Assembly (NCBI GenBank): GCA_002686945.1
Contig: NYYZ01000053.1
Span: 1-64,000, forward strand
Source of the DNA: Planctomycetota bacterium
GTDB taxonomy: Bacteria; Planctomycetota; UBA1135; GCA-002686595
Reading direction: 5' to 3'
Length of the DNA: 64,000 bases
Under the pieces are notes generated by a model. That model worked only from the letters and a program-made list of their open reading frames with translations, was not told where the DNA came from and made no database searches. This document shows positions 41,370-50,262 of this stretch, in pieces. The position numbers and the translations under genes were made by a program. Numbering within the stretch: position 1 is the stretch's first letter; every line of letters begins with the position of its first letter.

Positions 41370-42392
41370 TCAGGGAACTGGCACTGTCTCCAAGAAGCGT
41401 TCGATCAGATCATCCGAGGTCACGCCCTCGGCCTCCGCTTCGTAAGTGGTCAAGATGCGGTGACGGAGGACCGCAGGAGCGATCGCCTTCACATCCGCGG
41501 GGATCACATAACCTCGATGTTCCATGAACGCATTGGCCCGGGAGGTCAGAGCCAACCAGATCGATGCCCGAGGACTGGCACCGTATTGCAAGTAAGGGGC
41601 CAAATCGCCCAAGCCCACACTCGCGGGATCGCGAGTCGCCTGCACCAGATTGACTATGTAATGCCCTAGACGATCATCCAAATGAATGCGGTCCACTATG
41701 GCGCGGCTTTTTCCAATCACATCCAGAGTCACCACCCTACTCACGCTGGTCTTTGGCGCAGTGCGGGACATGCGGTCCATGATCTCAAGCTCCTCTACAG
41801 CGGTTGGATAGCCCACCACGCTCTTAAGGGCAAAGCGATCAAGCTGAGCCTCGGGCAAGGGATAGGTGCCGTCCTGTTCGATCGGGTTCTGGGTAGCCAA
41901 CACCAAGAACGGCTGGGGCAATTCCATTGTCTCCCCGCCAATGGAAACATGACGCTCTTGCATGGCTTCCAACAAAGCCGACTGCACCTTGGCGGGGGCG
42001 CGGTTGATCTCATCCGCCAAGACAAAGTGCGCGAAGATCGGTCCGCGGCGCACGCTGAAAGTGTGCTCACTTGCATCGTAGACCTCAGTACCCACCAGGT
42101 CCGACGGCAGGAGGTCCGGAGTGAACTGAAGGCGCGAGAAACTCGCGTCCACAGCGTCCGCCAGACAGGAAACAGCCAAGGACTTGGCAAGTCCCGGGAC
42201 GCCCTCCAACAACACATGACCACCAGTGAGCAAAGCCAGGGTCAGGTCGCGGCAGAGTGCTTCCTGCCCCACCAAGACCTCAGCAAGAGAGGCCTGAAGA
42301 TCGGCGACCCAGGAACTCGCCTGCTGAATTTCCTCAGGGGAGACATCGGTGGACACATCGGGCATGGCAGGGGTCGGGGCTGGCTGGGGCAT
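41370..42392 (-). CDS. moxR: MoxR-family AAA+ ATPase
   Basis: The product has 340 residues from the ATG at 42390-42392. Walker A GVPGLAKS lies at 64-71 and Walker B VLADEINRAPAKVQSAL has Asp127 and Glu128. ATQNPIEQDGTYPLPEAQLDRF holds sensor 1 and the family loop. MoxR ATPases act as chaperones for VWA proteins, which are encoded two and three genes downstream. The first 20 residues are Pro-rich; an alternative ATG at 42365 would trim nine of them. Confidence 0.93.
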   Translation of the reverse strand: MPQPAPTPAMPDVSTDVSPEEIQQASSWVADLQASLAEVLVGQEALCRDLTLALLTGGHVLLEGVPGLAKSLAVSCLADAVDASFSRLQFTPDLLPSDLVGTEVYDASEHTFSVRRGPIFAHFVLADEINRAPAKVQSALLEAMQERHVSIGGETMELPQPFLVLATQNPIEQDGTYPLPEAQLDRFALKSVVGYPTAVEELEIMDRMSRTAPKTSVSRVVTLDVIGKSRAIVDRIHLDDRLGHYIVNLVQATRDPASVGLGDLAPYLQYGASPRASIWLALTSRANAFMEHRGYVIPADVKAIAPAVLRHRILTTYEAEAEGVTSDDLIERFLETVPVP

Positions 42393-42498
42393 GGATTGAG
42401 CAAAGAATGCTTGTGGAGCCGCACAGGGTAGTCGCAGAACTACGCCTACACCTAGCCTAGGTTGGAAAGACCCTTGTAGAAGTCCCGCAAATTCGCCA

Positions 42499-43134
42499 TT
42501 AGTCGCCCGCAAATTGCTCGCGAAAGGCGTTGCGCACCCGCAAGGTCTCACGGGCATAAATCAGTGCAGGGCTCATGGGTCGCCCCGCAGCATGACGGAC
42601 CTCTTGGCTGGCGACCCAAAGTTGATAGGACCCGGCTTCCTGAGACCACTCCAACAACCGCCCGCGCCCGGTGTTGTAGGCCACCAGCAACGCTTCGGCG
42701 TTCCACTCAGGGGTGGAATCTCGCAGCCAGGCCAGGTGATTGCAGCCCAAGGCCAGGTTGAGGGCATCATCATGGAGCAGCGTATCGTGGTCAGGAGCCT
42801 CAAGGCCCAAACGCTCGGCTGCATCACTGGCAGCAGTCAGCACCAATTGCATCAGACCCAAAGCGCCAACCGAAGAAACCCTGCCACTCACCCCGCGGCT
42901 TTCGGACCACATGATTCCCGCGACCAGACTCGGATCCAGGTCTTCTTGCTTGGCTGCCTCGAAGATCGCGGGCCAACGCTCGCCAACCAATCGTATACCC
43001 CGTTGCTTTGAGTAGTCTTCAACAATGGCGCGGACAATCGGACGACCCTGATCATCATGCACCAACCAACCCACGGCCACCAGCAAGCTGCACAGGATCA
43101 ATAACCTGATCAGGACGCGCCGGGCCGAATTCAA
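42499..43134 (-). CDS. Lytic transglycosylase (SLT domain)
   Basis: The product has 211 residues from a TTG at 43132-43134 that overlaps the stop of the HEAT gene (TTGA). A GTG at 43171-43173 is an alternative and adds 13 residues. An N-terminal helix (VLIRLLILCSLLVAVGWLV) is followed by the SLT core GIMWSESRGVSGRVSSVGALGLMQL, with the catalytic Glu in WSESR, and AYNTGRGRLLEW. It cleaves peptidoglycan glycan strands in the periplasm. It lies between HEAT and MoxR genes on the same strand. Confidence 0.88.
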   Translation of the reverse strand: MNSARRVLIRLLILCSLLVAVGWLVHDDQGRPIVRAIVEDYSKQRGIRLVGERWPAIFEAAKQEDLDPSLVAGIMWSESRGVSGRVSSVGALGLMQLVLTAASDAAERLGLEAPDHDTLLHDDALNLALGCNHLAWLRDSTPEWNAEALLVAYNTGRGRLLEWSQEAGSYQLWVASQEVRHAAGRPMSPALIYARETLRVRNAFREQFAGD

Positions 43135-46100
43135 TTGCCGCGGCGCAATGATTGTTCCAGGGTCTGAATCCACAATTCACGATCTTGAGCCTTGCGAGGA
43201 AGTGGGTCCAACTCGCCTCCCACAAAATCTTCCAGTTCCCGACGCGCACGCTCCGCCAGCCAAGTCTCCTCCCTGCCCAGGACAGTCAAAAGGAACGCAG
43301 GCACGGTGCTATTGGCATTCTTGAGTTCAAATTCGGCCGGTAGGGGCGCGGGCATGACGCGAACCTCGCAAGCTGCACGGAACCATGAGAGTGCATCATC
43401 ACGACGCACTGTATCCCACCATGACCACCAGGCTGCGGTGGGGTCGGGCTCGTTACTGAAATCCACGCAGGACAGCACACACAGTTCGTGCAAGAGGGCC
43501 AGGTTCTTTGGCTCTTCCACGCTCAGACGAATCAATACTGGGGCCGCTTCAGGAATTCGCTGACGTGCCAGAATCAGCGCCGCGCCTTTGCGCACCTCAA
43601 GTGAACTGGAATTGAGAGCGCTCATGAGGGTGAAGTGCGCCGAACTTCCAAGGGCCATCAATCCCTTGCGACCTGCTTCGATCAGACCCGGATCGCGCCC
43701 GGTGCGCAGCATGGAAAGAAAGATCTCGGAGGTGCGCGGATCGGCCAGCGCAACGAGCCCCTCAGCAGCGGGCAGACGATAATGCCCACCGGGCTCGGTC
43801 AAACTGGTCAGCAGAACATCCCTGGCTCGCAAACCGCCAATCTGCCCCAAAGAACGCAGGGCCTGGGCACGAACCGCCGGGGTGCCGCTTCCTGCGCGGA
43901 TCGCTATGGCCTCCTGAGCTTCAACTATTCCGTGCTGTCCGGCCGCACGGACAGTAGCCACCTCAACGGCTTCATGACTATCATCGAACAGAATCATCAA
44001 CAGATCTACATCTGTCATTGCGCCCCTCTTAGCCAACAAGCCCGCCGAGATTCCGCGCAAGAGAGGACGGGCATCGCCGGCCGCAGCACGTTCTCCCGCA
44101 GCTCCTCCTAGACTGATCAATGCCGAAATCGGCAGGGCTGCTTCCACATCGAACTTGTCGTGCAATAGACCGATCAGGTCCTTGCCCAGACCCTCTTGAA
44201 AAGGCCCTTGCTCCTTATCCGCATGCAAGTCACCGCAGAATCGAATCAGCTCGGTCAAGCGGCGGGAGCGCTGATTCCAATAGCGCTCCTCCGCAAGCAG
44301 GTCCATCAATGGCCGCACACAGTCTTCCTCAAGAGCCCCAGAAACCAATCGCAAGCTCTCCAATTCGAGCAGGCCCAGGTCCCGATCGATTGGACTCTTT
44401 TCGGCCATCCAGGCCAACACCAACCCGGCTGTCTTCTGTGCTCGAATGACAGCGTTGTCTGCCGGGGAAGCGTAGGCCTCTCCTTCCGCGCGGACCAGAC
44501 CAATACGATCCCCATGGATATCCTGACGATAGAAGCGCTGCCAGCGGTAACGCTGCTGCAGTGCATCCAATGAGGCAAAGGTGCGCTCAAACCATGGGGT
44601 AGCCGATCCTGGCCCGTAGACAAAAGTCTTCTTCTGCTGACCCACTCGCAGGCTCAGTTCACGCCCACGTGCATGCTCGGCACCCCACACTCCGGGCAGC
44701 CGCTGACCTCCAAACAAGCCGGTTCCCTGGAGCATTCCCATCATCTCCCGAGCATCCTGCGCGGACAGATAGATCGGCTCGACGCCAGCATCCGGCGGCG
44801 CCTGATCCAGCCAGGCGGGGCCAAGCAGACTGAAGGCCTGAGAGCGTGCGTAATCCATGCAATCCACTCTCACGCGCAAGACATCCGAGGCCTGAATCGG
44901 CAAGATCGCCCGAGAGGCTCGGAAACCACGACGGTTCTCGCTCCACCACTTGATCCAAGCACCCGCAACCGCACCAGTGCTCTTGCTGGTAATCATCTGC
45001 AGGCGCCGCACGGCCGCGCCTACCAGCGCTTCGCGGTCTTTGAAGAATACCTGCCCTGCAATCAAGGAAACCAACTGATTGGGCACGACCGAATCCAACC
45101 AGGGGCTCTCGCTGGGGTTCTCGTCACGAAAACCAATCCCCGCCAGGGCCAAGGCACAGGTCCCTGCTACGAAAGGATCCTTGACATTCATGCCCCGCAA
45201 CAAGGCATCTACATGACCCGGCCCAAGCAAGGGTGTTTGACGGGCATCCTCGCGCTCAACCAAAGCCAAGACCGCGTAGGCCGAAGGACGAAGAATCCAA
45301 CGCTGGCCGAACGCACGGCGCATGAGTTCAGCTTCGATCGTCTCACTATTGAAACGGGCCATGAACTCGACCACACGCTGAGCAACCTTGGCTCGCGGAT
45401 CATGCAGGTGGTCGAGCAGAATAGGAATCGCCGCCGCATCACCCGTACCCGCAATCAAGTCCGCTGCCCGCCAACGTGCATCTGCTATGTCTGACTTGAG
45501 CGCCGGCAGCAGGAATGGAATCCACTCTGGCCTGGGCTCCTCCTTGAGGATGTTGTGAGCCGCCGCACGCAGACTGTTCTGGGGATGATTGACCAGGCTG
45601 GCAAGCAACTCTGGATTCGCCCGCACAGGATCCAATCCGTGCAACATGCGCAATAGGATGCCCCCCACCGAACCGGGGGTGCGGGACGACAGACGCTGGA
45701 CCACAAGATCCCGATCGCGCCCCTCGCTAGAAGCCAAGAAGTAGCGCCCCGCCACCAGGACCGTGGGGCCGTGATCGCTGGCAAGAGCTTCAATGCAGAC
45801 CTCACGCCCTTCGGGTCCCATACCGAGCAAACTCTCAAGAGCCTGGTCCAGCAGCGAATCATCAGTCCGCCGATGCCGGGCCAACTCTGCAAAAATCACC
45901 TGGGCGGCGGCACGCAGGGAACCCCTGTGACCTCCTTGTATCAGAGCCTCCCCGCTCGTGCCCGCTGGATCACTCACACCGACCTTCTGTCCCGGCAGGT
46001 CCAAGCCGCCCGCCTCTCCTCCGGGCAGACCAGCCCGATCAGGAATACGAAACAGACGCTGAGCCTGACAGCGCTGACAATGCTCTTCCTGCAGACCTGT

Positions 46101-46334
46101 TGCGCTGTTCCACTTGATGGGCAGGTCGGTCCTCTTGAGGCTACAGATGGTGCAAACCAGCGCGGGCTTCTCAGCCTTGACCGCCCGACTCCCAGAACGT
46201 CCCTGGCCCACAGGTGCAACCGCCGGTTGACCCGGCAGAGGCTTACGCGCCCCCTTGCCAGGCAAGTCGATTTGAGCGTGCGCAGACCCGACCAGTACGG
46301 CCAGCATGAGAGTGGTTGAGGAGACGAGGCGCAT
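43131..46334 (-). CDS. Secreted HEAT-repeat protein with a CxxC pair
   Basis: The product has 1067 residues from the ATG at 46332-46334, chosen for its signal peptide (LVSSTTLMLAVLVGSAHAQ). Cys61-x2-Cys64 and Cys86-x2-Cys89 could form a zinc-ribbon or two disulfides. From about 140 to the end, helical repeats of the HEAT type are seen (NSLRAAAHNILKEEP, DARWRAADLIAGTGDAAAIP, PAVRAQALRSLGQIGG). Such exported HEAT proteins are common in planctomycete-like genomes and their function is not known. It is coupled to the transglycosylase gene. Confidence 0.82.
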   Translation of the reverse strand: MRLVSSTTLMLAVLVGSAHAQIDLPGKGARKPLPGQPAVAPVGQGRSGSRAVKAEKPALVCTICSLKRTDLPIKWNSATGLQEEHCQRCQAQRLFRIPDRAGLPGGEAGGLDLPGQKVGVSDPAGTSGEALIQGGHRGSLRAAAQVIFAELARHRRTDDSLLDQALESLLGMGPEGREVCIEALASDHGPTVLVAGRYFLASSEGRDRDLVVQRLSSRTPGSVGGILLRMLHGLDPVRANPELLASLVNHPQNSLRAAAHNILKEEPRPEWIPFLLPALKSDIADARWRAADLIAGTGDAAAIPILLDHLHDPRAKVAQRVVEFMARFNSETIEAELMRRAFGQRWILRPSAYAVLALVEREDARQTPLLGPGHVDALLRGMNVKDPFVAGTCALALAGIGFRDENPSESPWLDSVVPNQLVSLIAGQVFFKDREALVGAAVRRLQMITSKSTGAVAGAWIKWWSENRRGFRASRAILPIQASDVLRVRVDCMDYARSQAFSLLGPAWLDQAPPDAGVEPIYLSAQDAREMMGMLQGTGLFGGQRLPGVWGAEHARGRELSLRVGQQKKTFVYGPGSATPWFERTFASLDALQQRYRWQRFYRQDIHGDRIGLVRAEGEAYASPADNAVIRAQKTAGLVLAWMAEKSPIDRDLGLLELESLRLVSGALEEDCVRPLMDLLAEERYWNQRSRRLTELIRFCGDLHADKEQGPFQEGLGKDLIGLLHDKFDVEAALPISALISLGGAAGERAAAGDARPLLRGISAGLLAKRGAMTDVDLLMILFDDSHEAVEVATVRAAGQHGIVEAQEAIAIRAGSGTPAVRAQALRSLGQIGGLRARDVLLTSLTEPGGHYRLPAAEGLVALADPRTSEIFLSMLRTGRDPGLIEAGRKGLMALGSSAHFTLMSALNSSSLEVRKGAALILARQRIPEAAPVLIRLSVEEPKNLALLHELCVLSCVDFSNEPDPTAAWWSWWDTVRRDDALSWFRAACEVRVMPAPLPAEFELKNANSTVPAFLLTVLGREETWLAERARRELEDFVGGELDPLPRKAQDRELWIQTLEQSLRRGN

Positions 46335-46513
46335 AATGGTCACCGTGCTACCCACGGCAGCCCCGCAGGATACCGACAGCGGGAGGAGAGGGTGGCCACC
46401 AGGGGTCGAGCAGTCCGTCCCCTACGCCTCCAGGGCTCTTGGGAGGGTCAAGGCCACAAATTTCCAGGGATTTCCATTCCCACCCACCGGCCCCGAACCT
46501 GCCGTGCCGGTCA

Positions 46514-48532
46514 TCAGGGTGCCAAGAGCGGGCCACAGGCCGTGGCCAGATCGCGCGCCAGGTGGAGGTCAGTCTGACAGACTTCGCGTGCCAGCAGCAG
46601 CAAGTCCAGGTCCCGCTCCAAGTGGTCCAGGCCCTCTTGGTTGTTGCCGGCCTGCCGCAGGCCCGCCAGATCTCCCATGCCCCGCCGTCGCAAGTCCTCT
46701 TCAGCGATTTCGAATCCATCACGGGTCCGGATCAACATGGAGAAACGCTCCTCCGCCGCAGCCGCTCCCACCAACAAACACCAGGACTCAAGGGGCCCGC
46801 GTCCTACGCGCCCGCGCAACTGATGCAATTGAGCCAACCCCAAACGGTCCGCTTGCTCGATCACCATCACGGTGGCCGAGGGCACATCGACGCCAACCTC
46901 GATCACCGTTGTCGCCACCAACAAGCCGACATCTCCCCTGCGAAACCTCTCCAATCGCCACGAACGCTCCTCCGCCGGGACCTTTCCGTGCACAAGTTCC
47001 ACCCCGAAGCCGCTGACGCGCTCGTCATCACACAACTTCGAAAAGCGGGCTTCCGCTGCACCGGGCGCATCGTCTCCGTCCCTGCCAATACGCGGACAAA
47101 CCCAATAGACCTGCTCCCCGGCCTCCATGCGCTTCGCCAACCAAGGAATGATCGAACGGGTCTTGGCGCCGCGCACCCAGCGTGTATGGACCTCACCACG
47201 CCCAGGTGGCCCATTGCGCAGTGTGACCACCTCCAAGTCCCCATAGACCGTCAGGGCCAAGGTGCGCGGGATGGGCGTGGCCGTCATCAACAGAAGGTGG
47301 GCGCCCTTGCCCTTGTCCATCAGAGCCGAGCGCTGACCTACACCGAAGCGCTGTTGCTCATCAATGATCACCAGATCCAGGCAATCGAACTCAACCCCCT
47401 TCTGAAAAATCGCATGGGTCCCAAACAAGACGCCCACTTCACCGGAGGCCAGACGTCGAAGAATCTGCTGCCGCTCTTCCCCCCGTACGCGACCTGTCAG
47501 GAGAGCATGCCCAATCCCCACGGCATCGAGCAAGGGTGACAATCCCATGTGATGCTGCTCTGCCAGAACCTCGGTAGGCACCAGAAACGCAACCTGCCCC
47601 CCACCTTCAACCACCGCAAAGGAACAGAGCGCCGCCAGAGCGGTCTTGCCCGTACCAACATCTCCCTGCAGGATGCGGCGCATGGGAGTGCGCCGCCCAA
47701 GGTCGCGAACCAAGACCTTCCAAGCCTGCTGCTGATCAGGTGTCAGCTGAAAGGGCAGGCGACTTCTCAGTTCCCTATCCAATTCAGAACTCACCTGTAC
47801 TGGCCGCCCGCCACCCTCCTCCGCGCCAGCCCGGCGCGCAGCCAGTTGAGCTTGCAAAGCCAAAAGAGGTATCAAGGCCAGCCGCCGCCGGGCCGCCTCA
47901 AAAGCTACGCGCGAATGGGGTTCATGTGCGGCTTGGACCGCAGTGGGCAAGTCAGGCAGATCCCCCGCAGCAAGCAGGTTCTCGGGCAAGGGCTCCTTGA
48001 TCTGCCCACCTACCAAACGCACCGCCTCTTTGCAGATTCCCGCCAGCACATGATCGGACATTCCTTTGGGAGCGGGGTAGGTGCCCATCAAGACACCCGG
48101 AGCAGGAAGCGGATCGCGCTCGGTGCCAATCTTGGGGCCTAGAAGTTCAGGGCCCTTGGATGTACTGCGAGCCTCGCCGCAGAGTTCGATTTGGTCACCC
48201 ACCGCGCAACGTTCGCGGATCCAGGGCTGATTCCAGAAGCTGGCCTGTGCCTCCCAGCCTCCCGCATCCAGACGCAAGACTACGCGGCTCTGCTTGCCCC
48301 GCATGCGCACAAGCTTGACGGCCAGAACGGAACCCGAAACACGGACCAGCCCAGTACTGGGGAGTGGTCCTTCCGTATGCTGGGCAGGCCACTCGACTAT
48401 GGAGGTTGGAGTGAGTAGGCAGAGATCTTCGAGAGTGTCGAGTCCAACGCTTGAGAGCAAACGGGCTCTGGCTGGCCCGATGCCTCCCACCAAGGTTGTG
48501 GACCCTTTCGGCGTTGGAATTTGACCGCTCAT
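46514..48532 (-). CDS. recG: ATP-dependent DNA helicase RecG
   Basis: The product has 672 residues from the ATG at 48530-48532. The wedge/OB part at about 60-145 is followed by the helicase core: TPDQQQAW, Walker A GDVGTGKT at 290-297, the DExH-type box IIDEQQRFGVGQR (Gln in place of the usual His), TATPIPRTLAL, and QLRGRVGRG. RecG reverses stalled forks and branch-migrates Holliday junctions. It diverges from the GT39-like gene. Confidence 0.96.
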   Translation of the reverse strand: MSGQIPTPKGSTTLVGGIGPARARLLSSVGLDTLEDLCLLTPTSIVEWPAQHTEGPLPSTGLVRVSGSVLAVKLVRMRGKQSRVVLRLDAGGWEAQASFWNQPWIRERCAVGDQIELCGEARSTSKGPELLGPKIGTERDPLPAPGVLMGTYPAPKGMSDHVLAGICKEAVRLVGGQIKEPLPENLLAAGDLPDLPTAVQAAHEPHSRVAFEAARRRLALIPLLALQAQLAARRAGAEEGGGRPVQVSSELDRELRSRLPFQLTPDQQQAWKVLVRDLGRRTPMRRILQGDVGTGKTALAALCSFAVVEGGGQVAFLVPTEVLAEQHHMGLSPLLDAVGIGHALLTGRVRGEERQQILRRLASGEVGVLFGTHAIFQKGVEFDCLDLVIIDEQQRFGVGQRSALMDKGKGAHLLLMTATPIPRTLALTVYGDLEVVTLRNGPPGRGEVHTRWVRGAKTRSIIPWLAKRMEAGEQVYWVCPRIGRDGDDAPGAAEARFSKLCDDERVSGFGVELVHGKVPAEERSWRLERFRRGDVGLLVATTVIEVGVDVPSATVMVIEQADRLGLAQLHQLRGRVGRGPLESWCLLVGAAAAEERFSMLIRTRDGFEIAEEDLRRRGMGDLAGLRQAGNNQEGLDHLERDLDLLLLAREVCQTDLHLARDLATACGPLLAP

Positions 48533-48759
48533 CTTGATCCAGGCAGAGTTGCCCCGCTCCGCACAAAGATACGCCCATCCAGCAATCCGCGCACCTCCTG
48601 ACGAAAACAAATGCCTGCCGCCTCAGCTGAAGCCACCACTCGCTACTGACGACTCCAAGCGCACAGCCGATTTCGAGAGCACACCCCACGGGCACTGGTT
48701 CACCGTGCCCCCGGGTTTTCCGACACCAAGAAGGACCAGTGGATGGGTAGGGTACAAGC

Positions 48760-50241
48760 TTGAGCATCGAGTCCATGCCCCCTCCCCCTCCCCCCTCCGC
48801 AGACCCTGCCCTGCGCCGCATTGACCCACTCATCGCCCTGATAGTCCTCGTCGGACTCGGCCTGCGCTGCTACTTCGCCACCCAGAAGGGTCTTGTGCTC
48901 GATGAGTTCCACTCGGACTACCATGCCAGTCGCGCCGGCCTCAGCGCGCTCTTGGAAAGCGTCCGGGCAGACAATCACCCGCCTCTTTCATTCCTGCTGA
49001 TCAGCCTCTCACGGAGCCTCCTTGGGGACACCGACTTGTTCCTGCGAGTGCCCGCCCTGATCGCCGCGGGAATCGAATTTGGTTTTGTCTGTCTGATTGC
49101 ACGGCCCTTCGGGAAGAACGCCATGCGTCTGGCACTGGCCCTGGTGGTCTTGAGCAGCTTGCACCTGGACCAATCTTCCATGGCGCGCATGTACGGACCT
49201 CTTGCAGCCTGCATCACAGGCGCCACCTGGGCCAGCCTGAGACTGCTCAGGGGACCCAGCAAACCAGCTGCCCTGGTCGGGGCGCTTTGTGTGTGGAGCG
49301 CTCTTGAACTGCACTACTTTGCTGGGCACTACATTCTGTGGTTGGGAATCGGGAGCCTGGTAGCCGCCTGGCAGGCGGGAAGCATGGAGAGTTTTGTGCG
49401 ACGAATCCGTTGGCCTCTCGCTGCTGTCCTGCTGGCAAGTCTGCCCTGGTATTCCACGGGGTTCGTGGAACAAATGGGGCACGGACTTCCACCCGGGGGA
49501 GACGACTTGAGCGTGACTGGCTTGCTCGAGGCATATGCCCATCTCTTCTTCCTCAACCTCCGCCTTGGGGGCGAGTTCGGCAAGGGAGCTTTTCTCCTGG
49601 CGAGCTTGTGTATTCTGACCTTGGCGGGAAGCAAGGCTCTCTCCTGGCGCAGTGATGAACGCAAACTGCGAGGCGACACCATGGTGCTCGCCTGCCTGGC
49701 CTGGGTGGTTCCCCTCTGGAGTTTTGGAGTGGCGCAATTCATGCCGCGCTCGGGATTCACCTGGCATTACATCCTGCCCTCGATTGCGCCCATGGCGGTG
49801 CTGGCAGCAGGTGGAGCAAGCAGAAAAGGAAAGCACTGGGCCTTGAATGCCTGTGTGGTGGCAGCGCTTGTGTTGTGCCTGCTGAATGTGGTCTCCCGCG
49901 GTACGGAAGACTATCCCGGCGCGGTGTCACTGGTGCGTGATCAGTGGCAGACTGGGGACGCGGTGGTTTGTGTGGAATACCAACCCCCGTGTTTTCCCAC
50001 TGGGCGACCGTGGGACAGGTACAGGAAACAACTCGATGCCCCACAAGGCGCTCGCCTGGAAACCAAGGGAGTCCATCTGTCTCGACCCCAAGACCTGCAG
50101 CAACACGGGCGCATCTGGCTGATGCACTCCGCCCTGCCGGAGTCAGTCGACCTGCGGCGGCAACTCGAGAACTATGGCGACGCCGAAGAGACCTGGTCGT
50201 TCGGTTGGAGGCCACAGGTCACACTCTTCAGACGACACTGA
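48760..50241 (+). CDS. Multi-pass membrane glycosyltransferase, GT39/ArnT-like
   Basis: The product has 493 residues with a TTG start at 48760; an ATG at 48775 is possible. About ten hydrophobic segments follow a Pro-rich N-terminus. Between helices 1 and 2 lies LVLDEFHSDYHASRA, the acidic first-loop motif of the lipid-linked sugar transferase family. The C-terminal 100 residues are periplasmic-like. It probably moves sugar from a polyprenyl carrier to protein or lipid at the outer face of the inner membrane. Confidence 0.82.
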   Translation: MSIESMPPPPPPSADPALRRIDPLIALIVLVGLGLRCYFATQKGLVLDEFHSDYHASRAGLSALLESVRADNHPPLSFLLISLSRSLLGDTDLFLRVPALIAAGIEFGFVCLIARPFGKNAMRLALALVVLSSLHLDQSSMARMYGPLAACITGATWASLRLLRGPSKPAALVGALCVWSALELHYFAGHYILWLGIGSLVAAWQAGSMESFVRRIRWPLAAVLLASLPWYSTGFVEQMGHGLPPGGDDLSVTGLLEAYAHLFFLNLRLGGEFGKGAFLLASLCILTLAGSKALSWRSDERKLRGDTMVLACLAWVVPLWSFGVAQFMPRSGFTWHYILPSIAPMAVLAAGGASRKGKHWALNACVVAALVLCLLNVVSRGTEDYPGAVSLVRDQWQTGDAVVCVEYQPPCFPTGRPWDRYRKQLDAPQGARLETKGVHLSRPQDLQQHGRIWLMHSALPESVDLRRQLENYGDAEETWSFGWRPQVTLFRRH

Positions 50242-50262
50242 AGGACCGAAGTCAGCAACAAC

